Shown piece by piece: positions 1-39,000 of a stretch of 64,000 nt of DNA (the stretch's first letter is position 1; every line of letters starts with the position of its first letter). This stretch comes from Rattus norvegicus (lineage: Eukaryota; Chordata; Mammalia; Rodentia; Muridae): assembly GCF_036323735.1 (NCBI RefSeq), contig NC_086026.1:72120539-72184538 (forward strand). Reading direction: 5' to 3'. A program made the position numbers and the translations under genes. The notes under the pieces were generated by a model, which did not search any database, was not told the DNA's origin, and saw only the letters and a list, made by a program, of their open reading frames with translations.

Positions 1-141
1 ACTTCATTTTGTTTTTTATGGTGCTGAAGATCAAAGGTAGGGCCTTGCACCATCCAGGTAAGCACCACACCATCCGGTTACACCTTCAAGCCCTTGAGGG
101 TTTTTTTGTTTTGTTTTGTTTGTTTGTTTGTTTGTTTGTTT

Positions 142-240
142 GAGGCAAGGTCTTGCTGTGTAGATCATACTGGTCTTGAATTCGTGACCTGAAATTTCTA
201 CCTCTAAAGTACTAGGACTCTAAATGTGAGCCATCAAACC
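142..240 (-). mobile_element. B1-like SINE after a (TTTG)n tract
   Basis: GAGGCAAGGTCTTGCTGTGT through GTGAGCCATCA resembles diverged minus-strand B1; (TTTG)n at about 107-141 is the expected A-rich tail region. Confidence 0.6.
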
Positions 241-414
241 TTGTTGGGGAATATTTTGAGACATGTTTTCACCCAAAACAGTGACTTTAAAGGTAGTGAT
301 ATTCTAGGCGCCTCATCAAGCAGCTGTCAGGTTCTCAGAGCTCAGGATTGTGTCTGTCCCGCTAGAGCTAACCTGGCTCACAGTACACACACCCTTTCTC
401 CCCTCTCCCTGCAG

Positions 415-27764
<27,350 letters not shown>

Positions 27765-28611
27765 GGATCCAGAGGAAGCTTCAAGTTGATGGGGGCCAGA
27801 CACCAGTCCAGGGGTGTGTGGGCCCAGGCCTGTGGCCTCACAGAGCTGGAGCAAAGAGGACACCCGTGGACTTTTGCATTGAGCTCGTCTCTGGAACGAT
27901 GGTAACTGATCCCTGTGGGATGGACCTCAAGCCCGTGTCCAGAGCAACTTCTCTACTAGAGGTTATGACGCTTCCAGTACAGATCCCTAAAGACTAAAAG
28001 GGACCCTTCGAAGCCTTCCCCCAAGGCTCCGTGGAGGCAATCTGCTGCCCCAAACACTAAGGTGCTAGGGTTGTTTTTATCTTGCCCACTTCTGAAGAAA
28101 CGCAAGGGGAAGCTAGCAAATACACGCCCACTGTACACGCCCTATCTAGACCTAGAGTTTCAGGACTCCAAGGCCCGCAGCATAACATCCCCACCTCTCA
28201 CCCCTGCTCTTGGTTCCCAAGCACAGACATCCCTTCTCCATAGATAGATCCCAAAGATCTCCATGAGTGAACGAGAGTTGTGTGGCTTGATATGACAGCT
28301 GCAGGCCAATGGTGGAAACGCATCCAGGGACTGTGCCAGATGGTCAGGTGGGAACCAGGATGCTGGGTACCTCCGGAACATCGGAACATCGGAAAGCGGT
28401 AGAGCTCTCCAGCAGTAACCACCACCCACTCACTCCTGCTCTCCTGCCTCCCCCGCAGCTCCTCTCAGCAGCTTTGGTTGCTAGGCAACTCATGCTAGGA
28501 AGTCTGAAGATGATAAAAATCTGTGGCTCTCCATACCCACTTGTCTGACAACTGCAGCTTGTCCCTGGCAGGCGCACTGTGGTTGGAAGCCTCTGTTCTT
28601 TGCATCACACA

Positions 28612-28612
<1 letters not shown>

Positions 28613-28648
<36 letters not shown>

Positions 28649-28711
28649 ACACGCCCCCGTGCGTGCACACACACACGCGCACACACGCATGCATGCATGC
28701 ACACGCACTCA
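28613..28711. repeat. (CA)n repeat with CACG/CATG interruptions in the Itga11 3'UTR
   Basis: Alternating purine-pyrimidine run including CACACGCGCACACACGCATG. Likely transcribed. Confidence 0.95.
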
Positions 28712-29041
28712 CGTGCACCCATATACTCATACACCTCCCAGGCACTAATGCGTGGGGGAAGGGCTCCTGTGGAGGCGCTGTACAGAGGCCTTCTTGGCAT
28801 GCACTGAACAAATCCCATGCAAGGCCACTCAGAACCTTAAACCTCAGAGGCAGATAGGCATCTCACTGGCCAGCTCTCGGGACAAGCCCCAAGGACAAGG
28901 GGCATGTCGGATGCCCAGCAGAGTAATTTATGCCTTAACCCTTTGTTGAGATGGAAATCGTCAGATCAATGTTCCCTTGTCATCTGTTTCATCTGAACAA
29001 TGTCATCTGTTCCCCTGTGCAGTACGACCTTTACTGTCAGA

Positions 29042-29056
29042 AATATATTTAAGAAA
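29042..29056 (+). terminator. Candidate Itga11 polyadenylation signal (non-canonical)
   Basis: AATATA then AAGAAA, both known variant hexamers, with cleavage expected around 29,060-29,090. No canonical hexamer was seen in the UTR. Confidence 0.35.
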
Positions 29057-29101
29057 ATGTTCTAAAAGGTATTTTAAAACAACCAACAACAGACATTCCA
29101 C

Positions 29102-29151
29102 TCTGTGACAAAGCAAGGCTGCATTCTGTGACAAAGCAAGGCTGCATTCTG
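29102..29151. repeat. 23-bp tandem duplication
   Basis: TCTGTGACAAAGCAAGGCTG plus CAT, twice head to tail without mismatch. Lies just past the presumed Itga11 end. Confidence 0.95.
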
Positions 29152-29171
29152 TTTTAAAGAGGAAAGGGAGG

Positions 29172-29271
29172 GGGGTTGGGGATTTGGCTCAGTGGTAGAG
29201 CGCTTGCCTAGCAAGCGCAAGGCCCTGGGTTCAGTCCCCAGCTCCGAAAAAAAAGAAGAAAAAAGAAAAAA
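29172..29271 (+). mobile_element. ID element just downstream of the Itga11 3' end
   Basis: Full ID body with an A-rich tail containing AAG units. Perfect 16-bp target duplication AAAGAGGAAAGGGAGG at 29,156-29,171 and 29,272-29,287. Confidence 0.95.
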
Positions 29272-29624
29272 AAAGAGGAAAGGGAGGAGGGTGTCTGCTC
29301 ATATCTAAATGTTGGGGTCAGTCTTGTCCATGACATAGCCATCTCTCTCCCAAGGTCTACCCGGCCTCTCTTGCTCCGACATCTCTGCATCTTGGTAGTG
29401 GTGCACTGCTCGCCCACCATCATCACCACCTTTGGCCAGGGGCTCCCTCACTCAGGTTCCCAGACCCTCCAGGCTGGCCCTTCAGTGTCAACCCTCCCAC
29501 ACACTGACTTAGAGAGAGACCACTCTTGGACACAAGCATCTCCATTCTATGCTTGTACTGGTAATTCATTTTTCAGAACCCTAACAAATAATTTAGAAAG
29601 TATTTGGGTCTTTTTTTTTTAAGT

Positions 29625-29630
29625 TTATGA

Positions 29631-29676
<46 letters not shown>

Positions 29677-29815
29677 ACGCATGTGTACACATGGGCATGT
29701 GCACATGTGCACATGTGCACACAGGTGCCCAAGGTGGCCAGAAGAGGGCAGTGCAACCATTCTCCACAGCAAAATTAAGACTCAAACCCAGGACCGCCAT
29801 CTCCCCAGCTTCAGA
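29625..29815 (-). mobile_element. B3-like SINE with (TG)n
   Basis: (TG)n at 29,630-29,676, then CCAAGGTGGCCAGAAGAGGG and CAAACCCAGGACCGCCATCT. Confidence 0.65.
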
Positions 29816-30744
29816 GGGACTAAATTGAAGGCCAAAGGTAAAACAAGTAGAACTCAGCCCTGAGCTCAGAAGCCCACTTCCCTCTAACAGAATATCAGTG
29901 GTCGCCCGATGTGGTCACTGGTGAAAAGAGAATGAACAGACCATACTCAAAAACATGTGACTTGACTAACGTTTTCTCTCCAACCCCGTCAGCTCTCACG
30001 AGAGTGCTGCTTCGGAAAGCCCGGTGCTGACAGGTTGGCTTATTTATGGAAGCTGACACCTGAGCTACTGATAGTAAACCATGCTAGTTGCAAACTCCGG
30101 ACTCCATCCCACCATGCCCTCTGCCCACTCCCAGACAAACTAAATGGCCAAAAGGTGGATGAATCAGACCCACTTGTACCTCCCTGGCTGTGAGCCTTCA
30201 CTTTCTCCCTTTTTTAGTTCTACCTTTCTGAATCTGTTTCTTTCTAAGCAGAATTGTCCAGGACTGGCTGCTAGAGAACCTGTGCTTGAGGGAGCAAAGG
30301 TCATCTAGGAGGCAAGGAGTGGTCCCCGGGGATTCTGATCTGAGAGCTCAGGGAGGGGCCGGGCATCACCTGGTTATCAAAGCCTCTGCAGGAAATTGTG
30401 CTGAGCTGAGCTCCAAACAAGGGGACATGACAGGCAGAAAAGCAGAGGATGGGGGAGTTTGGCACAATGGGCAGCTTTCTATGACGAGTCCTGGGAACTC
30501 TTTCATGCTCAAGGTTGGTTAAATTAACCCAGCCCCAGCCTAATCTACAGGGTCTTGTGGTTACTTACCGCAAGTCTTCAGGGTTGAGTTTATGATAGAT
30601 CTCACTCCTGAGAGCCCCAGTGACACTGAAAGAAGCTGGGCAGTTTTGCTGTGAGTGGGAAGTGAGATGAGCAGCAGGCTCTGAAGACAACCATCATTAG
30701 AGAGAAGCTCCAAACGCAAACTCCAGTCGACAGTGGAATTCCTA

Positions 30745-30910
30745 GTAGAGTGGCAATGGCAGCAAACACCTAGAACCCTAGCACTGTGAGGTGAAGGCGG
30801 GAGATTGAGCTCACCCTCATTTATATAGCAACTCAAGGAAGGCCTGAGATTGAAGGAAGGTGAGCTTAAAACAAGCCTGGGCTACAGAAAACCCTGTCTC
30901 AAAAATATAA
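30745..30910 (+). mobile_element. B1-like SINE
   Basis: CACCTAGAACCCTAGCACTG, CAAGCCTGGGCTACAGAAAA and CCCTGTCTCAAAAAT. Confidence 0.7.
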
Positions 30911-30914
30911 CACT

Positions 30915-31075
30915 GAAGCCAGGCACAGTGCCCACACCTTTGATTCCAGCACACTAGAGGCAGGGGCAGGTGGATCTCTGAGCTCAAGGCCAGGGTGGCC
31001 TACATAGTGAGTTCCCAGACAGCCAGAGCTTTGTACTGAGACCCAGTCTCAAAAGAAAAACAAATAAAAACAAAA
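30915..31075 (+). mobile_element. B1 SINE
   Basis: AAGCCAGGCACAGTGCCCAC, TTTGATTCCAGCACACTAG and AAGGCCAGGGTGGCCTACAT, with A-rich tail. Confidence 0.88.
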
Positions 31076-31164
31076 GACCAAAACATTGAAAAAGGAAACA
31101 CTATAGCTCATAGGTGGGAGATAATAACGGTGTTCTAGCTGCTAATTCCTTGTAATTATTTGCA

Positions 31165-31249
31165 GTCAGGGGTGGTATACACCTGTACTCCCAGCACTTA
31201 GGAGGCTAAGGCCTCAAGTTCAAGGTCAGCCTAAGTAACACACTGAGAC

Positions 31250-31283
<34 letters not shown>

Positions 31284-31300
31284 TACAAACAAAAAAATTT
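31165..31300 (+). mobile_element. Truncated B1 with (TA)n(CA)n tail
   Basis: CAGGGGTGGTATACACCTGT, CTCCCAGCACTTAGGAGGCT, then TATATATATA and CA units. Confidence 0.8.
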
Positions 31301-32591
31301 TTTTTAAATACTGGCCATATAGCCCAGAGGTACTTAGCAAGGGCATGCAAGGCCCTGAATTCAATTCTTTAATCCCCAGTACTGTGTGTGTGTGTGTGTG
31401 TGTAGATTGTTTCATAGCTGTCAGGATTCCTGAGGTCTCAGCTTGCTACCTAGTAAACAGCTACAGGTAGCTGAGAAGCTAAGGCTTGTAGAAAGCCTCT
31501 GAGAAGATTCAGAAGTAGAAGGTCAGCCTGGGGTAGACTTGGGAGTAGCTTTTGTTATGTGCTGGGGGGTGGGTATCATATAGCATTCCTCAGTTGCAGT
31601 GTGCTGTGAGCTAAAAGGAGGAAGCCAGTCAGGAAGGCTTCTTCCTGGCACTGGACAATGAGGCCTGTTGGCTCAGAGGGCAAAGTACGCCTCATGCCTC
31701 ATAGTATGGTCCCAGAGTGGCCTCAGTAAGGATGCTGACTCCCGAGTGCCATCCTGGATGTCACAGGTCCAGCTTCTGTGCAGTGATTCTGAGCTTTCAC
31801 AACTAGCTGGGTAGAGCCATCAGCATTTGTTCTGATTGTTGGTGTCTGTTTCCTACACAGCCTGGCCTCATGGCCCTTCAGCTTTGTCCAAGCCTAACCT
31901 GGGGACATAATAGTCTATAAAAGCCCCAGGAACTGTCCTTCTGGTACACACAGTGGGTATTACTTGTGCTAAGAAATTTACTGGTTCTTGGGAGGGACAC
32001 ATTCAGAGAAGCGGCAGAATAGGGCCACACATGAGCCCTTGTGAGTAGATAGAGACCTCTCCCTCAGCCAAGGTCATCACAGACAGACTGCTGCTCCACG
32101 GACACTCGATAAGACACTGGGATTGTCAGTCCCTCTGGCTTCAAGGCCTCAGATGCCAGTGTGTAACAGGAACAGTTGGCTTCATTGTGCCTCTTTCCTG
32201 GCATGAAGAATCACTGCCAATTTTAACTACCAGACAAAGGATAGGCAGGTTTTTCTCCATCACAAGGTACCATCTGTAGTTAGTGAGTCCCTCTACTGAT
32301 GGAGAAGAAAATTCTGTCTGCTCAGATTCATGAGCACACAGTTTGACAGGCTGGAGGGTCCAACTCTGTCTAACCCTGTCTCCAGGTGAGACGGTGTGAC
32401 CTGGGCTTCTTGTCACATTGTGGTCCTCCAGAGCAGATACTGCAGTTGACCCTAGTCCTGTCATGTCAGTACACAGATGTGACCTGAAACAAAGAACACA
32501 GAGGCCACTTCCAACTCTGACAGTCTTTGTGACCAGGGACAAAAAGTCCTTTTTGGAATTAAATCTTCAATTATAAAATGAGAGGGTTTCT

Positions 32592-32740
32592 GGGGCTGGA
32601 GAAATGGCTCAGCAGTTAAGGGTGCTTAACTGCTCTTCCAAAGGACCCAGTTCGCAGGCCTACACAGCAATTTACAACTCTCTGTAACATCCTCACACAT
32701 ACATGCTAGCAAAACACCAATACACATAAATCATTTTTTA
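32592..32740 (+). mobile_element. B2 SINE
   Basis: GGGGCTGGAGAAATGGCTCA, GCAGTTAAGGGTGCTTAACT and GCTCTTCCAAAGGAC. Confidence 0.9.
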
Positions 32741-33204
32741 CAAACAAGAAAGGGCTGCGCTAAGTGATCTTTTTCAGATCTATAGGCTAGGATGGCCACC
32801 CCAAATCTATTTGAATTTGAGCCTTTAATATAAACACTTAGAAGTGTGTGTATAAAATCACAATAAATGCAATACATTTACTATACCCGAGAAAGAGAGG
32901 GAAGAGGAAGAGGAGACTGAAGAATTAGAAACTGGACCTAATGGGACAGACCTGCTACGCTAGCTACTCCAGGCTAAGGCTGGAGGATCCTAAGTTCAAT
33001 GCCTGCCTAGATGACCTACTAAGACTATATCAGATAAAAGTAAGAGAGGCTGGAAATAAAGCTCATTGGTCACTCTGCCCACAAGCATGAGATCCTGGGT
33101 TCAATACCCAGTCCTGCAGTTTGAAAAACTTCTGGCTATAAGGCCATTTTATGACTCAACTAAAGGGATGTGTCTTTCTTTGAGGGTGTGGGCAACTCGT
33201 AATT

Positions 33205-33310
33205 GGGCCGGGTATGGTGGTTTGCATCTGTAACCCCAGTGCTCAGAAGACAGAGACAGGTTAGCCAGCCTGAGCTCTGTAAGAAAGTCCTATCTCAAAT
33301 ACAGATCAAA
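33205..33310 (+). mobile_element. B1 SINE, shortened
   Basis: GGGCCGGGTATGGTGGTTTG, CATCTGTAACCCCAGTGC and CAGAGACAGGTTAGCC. Confidence 0.82.
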
Positions 33311-33321
33311 ACATCAAAGAA

Positions 33322-33510
33322 AAGGCTTGAAGGTTAGGAGTGTTTGCTGCTCTTGGAGAGAACTGGGTGTGGCTTCCCAGGATCCACACTAGGCAGCTCA
33401 CAATCACCTTTATCTCCAGCTCCAGAGGATCTGGCTCGCTTCTGGGTTCCATGGACACACGCACTAATGTGTGCATACACACAATTTAAAAAAAAAACAT
33501 TAAAAAAGAA
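33322..33510 (+). mobile_element. B2-like SINE
   Basis: GTTTGCTGCTCTTGGAGAGA and CTCACAATCACCTTTATCTC with a TTTAAAAAAA tail. Confidence 0.7.
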
Positions 33511-33514
33511 AACA

Positions 33515-33690
33515 AGGGCTGGGTACGTGGCTATCAAGTGCTTGCCTACCGTGCACTAAGATTTGGATTCGGTCCGCAGCACCACACAACTGACCATGTG
33601 GACTTGGAAGGTGAACAGCTCAAGGTCCTCCCCAGTCACGTGAATTTGAGACTAACTGGGGCTACCTGAGACTCTGCTGTAGAGTTGTGG
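33515..33690 (+). mobile_element. B4 SINE
   Basis: GGGCTGGGTACGTGGCTATC, AAGTGCTTGCCTACCGTGC and GGATTCGGTCCGCAGCACC. Confidence 0.7.
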
Positions 33691-33764
33691 AGGAGGAGCT
33701 CAAAATTACAGGCCTGTCTTTCGAAATGAATCCATTGACTTGGTACTACACACAATGATTTTTA

Positions 33765-33960
33765 AGATGTATTTTATTAAGTGTTTTTTGTCTGTATCTG
33801 TGCACCACATACACAGCTGCTGCCTCAGAGGCCAGGCTTTGGGTCACATGAAGACGAAGGTAAAGTGTATGAGCCACCATTGTGGGAGCTAGGAAACAAA
33901 CTCAGGTGCTCTTCAGAAGCAACAAGTACTCTAAACTGATGAGCCTTCTCTCCAGTCCTA
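33765..33960 (-). mobile_element. B3/B2-like SINE
   Basis: TTTTAAGATGTATTTTATTA end, AACAAACTCAGGTGCTCTTC and TGATGAGCCTTCTCTCCAGT head. Confidence 0.75.
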
Positions 33961-34006
33961 CACAACAAAATCATCTTTTTTGGGGGGGCGGGGGGTAGTG
34001 GTAGCC

Positions 34007-34150
34007 ATTCAGATGGCTCAGCAGGTAAAGAAGGGTGCCAGCCAACAAGCCTGACAACCTGAGTTGGATCCCTGGAGCTCACCCGAAGTAAAGAAAGCCA
34101 GCTCCTCTTGCAAGCCACCCTGATTCCACACACAAGTAAATAAATGTGAA
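34007..34150 (+). mobile_element. B3-like SINE
   Basis: CAGATGGCTCAGCAGGTAAA, GACAACCTGAGTTGGATCCC and CTGGAGCTCACC. Confidence 0.75.
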
Positions 34151-34401
34151 AAAGTTTAATATTTTAACACACAAAATGACACCGACGTTCATGTGGAGAA
34201 ACAGACATACACCAATGAGAAGGCCGCTTCTCCCTCACATTGACACACAGAGGTAAAGAGATAGTAGCCTACCTGAAAGCACTTGGCGTTTAACTGCCAG
34301 GCACTGTGACTGTCTCATTGGTCTGCCCTCAGAGCTGCTTGGGCTTCTAGATCAGCACAGGGGAAGAGGAACTAAGACCCAACTGCATTGCAGGAATTTA
34401 C

Positions 34402-34500
34402 TTTTTTTTTTTTTTTTCCTTTTTTTCGGAGCTGGGGACCGAACCCAGGGACTTGTGCTTGCTAGGCAAGTGCTCTACCACTGAGCTAAATCCCCAGCCC
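34402..34500 (-). mobile_element. ID element
   Basis: Minus-strand ID with poly-T head and CCCCAGCCCC end. Target duplication CAGGAATTTACTTTT at about 34,391 and 34,501. Confidence 0.95.
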
Positions 34501-34603
34501 CAGGAATTTACTTTTTAATTCAAATCTATAGAAAAGATCTCTTTGGTTAGCTGAATACTTCTGTCAAATTATATTCCTGGTAGGTCAAAGTTTAAACCAG
34601 GGA

Positions 34604-34805
34604 GCTGGAGAAATGGCTCAGCAGTCAAGAAGTGGTCTTGCAGAAAACCTGGATTTGGTCCCTAGCACCCATAGACGGCTCACAACCATCTGTCACTCCA
34701 GACCCAGAGGATTCAACACCCTCTTCTGGCCTCCCTGGGCACCTCTATGAACATAGTACACACAATTCACACAGGCACACACACACATACACATAAAAAT
34801 TTAAA
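34604..34805 (+). mobile_element. B2 SINE
   Basis: GGAGCTGGAGAAATGGCTCA and GGCTCACAACCATCTGTCAC, CA-rich tail. Confidence 0.9.
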
Positions 34806-34900
34806 GTCAGTCTCTTTTAAAAACTTAAACCAAAGGAGAAAAGTCATTTCTAAAAGCTTGTGAATTTCACACAGAAAAAGTACACATTAAAAAGACATCT

Positions 34901-34987
34901 GGGGCTGGGGATTTAGCTCAGTGGTAGAGCGCTTACCTAGGAAGCGCAAGGCCCTGGGTTCGGTCCCCAGCTCCGAAAAAAAGAACC

Positions 34988-35013
<26 letters not shown>
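34901..35013 (+). mobile_element. ID element
   Basis: Near-consensus body (GAGCGCTTACCTAGGAAGCG subtype) with AAAAAAAGAACC and a long A tail. Imperfect duplication of AAAAAGACATCTG flanks it. Confidence 0.95.
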
Positions 35014-35018
<5 letters not shown>

Positions 35019-35117
35019 CTGATCTTGGAATGAAGACAGCCTGACAGGCAGGTACTAACCCCAGAATCCACTAAAAAGAATTATGGTAAATCTGACAACA
35101 TAAAAGAGTAAGTTCTG

Positions 35118-35290
35118 GACCAGTAACATGGCTCAGTGGGTAAGGACACTTGCCCCCAAGTCTGATGACCTCACCTCAGCCCTCACATGGCAGATTAACT
35201 GACTTCTCAAAGTTGCCCTCTGAACACCCCCCCCATCTCACCTCCACCTACCCCCAACACATGAAGGTACACTCAAAATAAATGTACTTC
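35118..35290 (+). mobile_element. B3-like SINE
   Basis: CAGTAACATGGCTCAGTGGG, TAAGGACACTTGCC and a tail ending CAAAATAAATG. Confidence 0.75.
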
Positions 35291-35932
35291 TTAAATGAAA
35301 AGTTCTAATATAGCCTTTTCAAAAATTAACTGAGAAAAAATTCATTTTAAACTTCCACAAAATGTCTAACAATGCTGATAGCCACAGCCCAGTTACAAAG
35401 GAACTACCAAGTGTTAAAGGTACACATAAAAACCTAACCAAAGCATTTCTCATTAAGCACCCTGGCAAAAACTAAATGAGGTGATATCTGGGTTGTCAAT
35501 ACAGGAACAGGGAAGACAGAGGGCTCTAAAGCAATCTGCCAGATTTTAACACAGACACTTAAAGCAGAAGATCCAAGGCTAGCAATGAGCTTACATGGCT
35601 GTAAATCATATGGTGTTCACTACCATATACTACTTAGAAAACTGAAAATCTAAATACCCACCAATAAAAACCTAGGTACACAGACTTTAAAGCCATCCAT
35701 AGATATGCTATGAAGTTGTATGTTTTTAAAGGTACGTATGTGGAATGAGAACATGCTTACCATACTAAATAATAAACATGAAGCCCATTTGTATTTTTCA
35801 AGTGAAAAAAAAAGATACATACATACACAGAAACGTATGGGAAGCTACAAGACATCATGATATTGTCCCTAGAGTCCAATGGACACAGGGAGAGCTTGGC
35901 TTTACTCTGTGAGTTTTAATATAGGGTTCCAC

Positions 35933-35935
<3 letters not shown>

Positions 35936-35970
<35 letters not shown>
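35936..35970. repeat. (CA)n microsatellite
   Basis: About 17 CA units. Confidence 0.97.
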
Positions 35971-35971
<1 letters not shown>

Positions 35972-36039
35972 CCCTCAACAATCCTTTAAAAAGAACTCAA
36001 CAAAAGATCACATTAAACAATAAAGACACAAACTTCAAG

Positions 36040-39000
36040 ATGCTTTTTTTTTCAAACATTTACTGAACACAACACCATTTTTCCTTTTACACAGCAAAGT
36101 TGTTAGTTTCAAATTAGCTGAGCCATTAGGACTGTCAATTGCCATGAAATCAAGTGATTCTACATGTCAAACTCAAGTAGACGACATCATGCAATATATA
36201 AGTCACTGATAGGCCCCGGTGCGGTCAGCAAGTTACTAAGCTTATTAAAGTCACATAAATGGCTTGACAAGAGTGCACGATAGGATGACATCACTGGCTC
36301 GCAGTAAACCACGGTGAATTACTAGACTACAGCTAGGTAGCTCCTCTGCCCCGAGGACTGCAGGGTGCGGTGAGCATTAGAGGACAGGGTCCTGCCGTAG
36401 GTGAAGGCCAGACTTTACTCCAGCTATGTTCCTCTGAAAAGACTGGTTAGGAAAGCTTGCGGGGAGAGGTCCCCTCATCTCTTCATCTACCAATTACTGA
36501 GCAACAACAACAAAAGTCATGCACACATTTTACAATACCTGATGGAAAAAGAGGTGCGAAGCCTGCCTGTGTCCTCACCTAGCAGGCCTGCCTCTTCACG
36601 CCTTCACATCTCTGATGAGGCTACTCATCCCATGATTCACCCCTAAAGGAAAGCTGGGAAGCTGTAATTTAGCAGCATTCGCCCCTGCAGATACATCAAC
36701 GATACACTCCCCCAAACCTTCAAACGGCTGTCCCTTCCCTACACATTAACACAGGGTACACTCTACAAACCTAGGACTAGAGACCACATTTACTTTACAT
36801 TTGTAGTAGTCAATATATCGGCATTGTCACTGTAGGGTTTGTCCCAGATCCCAGGCTTGAGAAAGGGGCTGCTGTACGCCTGGCCCATCTCTGGCAGGTC
36901 TGCTAGAAACTTCAAAGAAAGCCCCTCAGTGTATGTACAAAGCGAGGGGCTGTCAGAGGATATCCAGCTGTGCACTTTCAAAATGGGAGTGAGCACAGCT
37001 TAGAATCTGAACTGAAATTAGTTCACAGAGCCAAAGGCAGAGTTGAGGGTTTTCCTCTTCCCGATCACTGTTGCAGTCATGAGAAGAGTGCACGTCTGTG
37101 TGCACTGACATCCAGGTAGCTGATAAAATACACTTCAGATTTTTACAACCGTCTGTGTCATGAGGCACAGATACTTTAACCCACCTACTCAGGTTCAGCC
37201 ACTGGCTGCTTCTCAACAAGCAGAGTACAGACAGCACAAGTCCTTTGCCTTCCATAGTCCAAGAACAAGGACATTCTGCTGCTCGAATTATCCAAAGCGA
37301 CCTCATTTTAACTTGATGCCTCAATTACAAGAACTCCTCTCTGGGACTTTTCAGAAATGTTTGTCTCAAACAGTGTTGCCTTTAGAGAGGTGTTACTTCC
37401 TAACCATACTTTATGTCAAACAATGTTGTCATGCCTAAGTCCTCACAATCACTATTTAGTAACTATTAGTATGAGGTCAAAACCCCTCTCAGAAACTAGC
37501 AAAACCAAAGCTTGGCAGATGGGCCACTTTTTGGTTTGCATGTTTAAAGTTCCCACAGTGAAGAACCTCCAGGTGAGAGCAAGCAAGAGTGGACTACAAA
37601 AAGCCAGAGTGTCAGAGTCAGCTGCCCTTTCTTCAACAAGAGGATAGGTTTGCTGCCCACATTGAGGTCAGTCACTGAAGTGTAAAGTTTCAATTCCTAA
37701 CTGCATAAAGAAGTGAAAGGCACGCTCCTGCACTCCTGGCTCATCCAAACTTATGTGACAATTAACACAAGTGACAGGTTCTGGGGAAATCACTAACACT
37801 ATCAAGGAAGAGTTACAATTCAAAGCATGATTCTACCAATAACAAACATCAAATGACAGACATGGCTGCAACAGAAGACAGCCTACTGAGCTAGCTACAA
37901 TGCTATCACCGTTCACACCTATTTTTCTTTAAAACAAAAGTTCATGGAACATTTGGCTGAGCATATTTTCAAAGAATGCTCCCAAAAACAAGTAATGGAA
38001 AAACCAGGCATGAGGATCACTTCTTCCTATAATGGCTTTATACAGGTGTTCCACAATGCAAATCCGGAGTGATGGTACAGACAGAAACAGACCCTCAGCA
38101 AGAGTGCACAATGTGCAACTACACAACTAAACAAATCTAGTTTACCACCAGCCCATCCCATTCACTCCACCCTCATCAGCTGTCTTCCCTGCTTCAAAAG
38201 CTGTCCTTAAATTCTACATCAGAATATGCATATTATCATCCTCATATATAAATAATGTCTTAGAACAGTGTTGGTCCTGGGTAGTGAAAGAGGAAAAATG
38301 TTTTTAAAACATGCAGTATTATCTGATAGATACTTTTAAGTTTGGGTGCTTAAAAATCATATACATTAAAAATGGAACCAACTGAATACTAAGTTTCACA
38401 GCTATTCCTCACTGTCCTCATCAGACCTTAGAGTCCGAAAAGGAGAGACCGGACCTGAGCCTGAGAAGAGGCAGGGCTGACTCACCTTGTGCAGTGTGTC
38501 ATCTCTTCCAGGCCACGGAGAGCTGCCAGAGCAAGGTGAATCAGTATCTCCTCAAGTCACAACAAGAGGGTCCAGGTCAGAAGTTCCCAAGTTAGGGCAT
38601 CCCAACACCTCCCTTTAAGCCATCAGAAATGCCTTCCATGTAAACTCTCAAGTTAGGAAAACAACTAACGCAAGGACACACGTAGCACAGCAACAGCCAC
38701 TGCACCTTGCACCCTGGGAGCAGGATACTTTTCAAGTCTCCCTTCCTGCCCTCCCCAGGATCTCATTCTGTGGGGTAGCTCTGCTTAAGGCCCTAGGTGC
38801 TGATTTTGGCTTGGTCACTTGGTACTACTCCAACTACAACCATTCTCCTATGTTTTAGAAGCAATATCCACAGGTATAGTATTTGTGAAATCTTACAGGT
38901 TGTTCAAAGTTTATATCTGATGTTGTATCATGACAATGCTTTTCACTAAGGAAAACAAGAAGCTGCGGGTCTCCACGTATGGTTCCATGCACTAGGGGAG

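Larger units (their letters stand above)
27765..29080 (+). other. Itga11: Itga11 3' untranslated region (3' end approximate)
   Basis: Sequence after the stop is mostly non-repetitive apart from a CA repeat at about 28,613-28,711. No AATAAA or ATTAAA was found. AATATA at 29,042 and AAGAAA at 29,051, followed by T/G-rich sequence, are the best poly(A) signal candidates. The length of about 1.3 kb is plausible for this gene. The exact end is inference. Confidence 0.6.
29090..36039. other. Intergenic region between the convergent 3' ends of Itga11 and Fem1b
   Basis: About 7 kb without a supported gene. It holds ID, B1, B2, B3 and B4 SINEs and CA/TG repeats. The stretches 29.84-30.74 kb and 31.41-32.58 kb show no recognisable repeat and no credible long coding frame. 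Confidence 0.75.
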
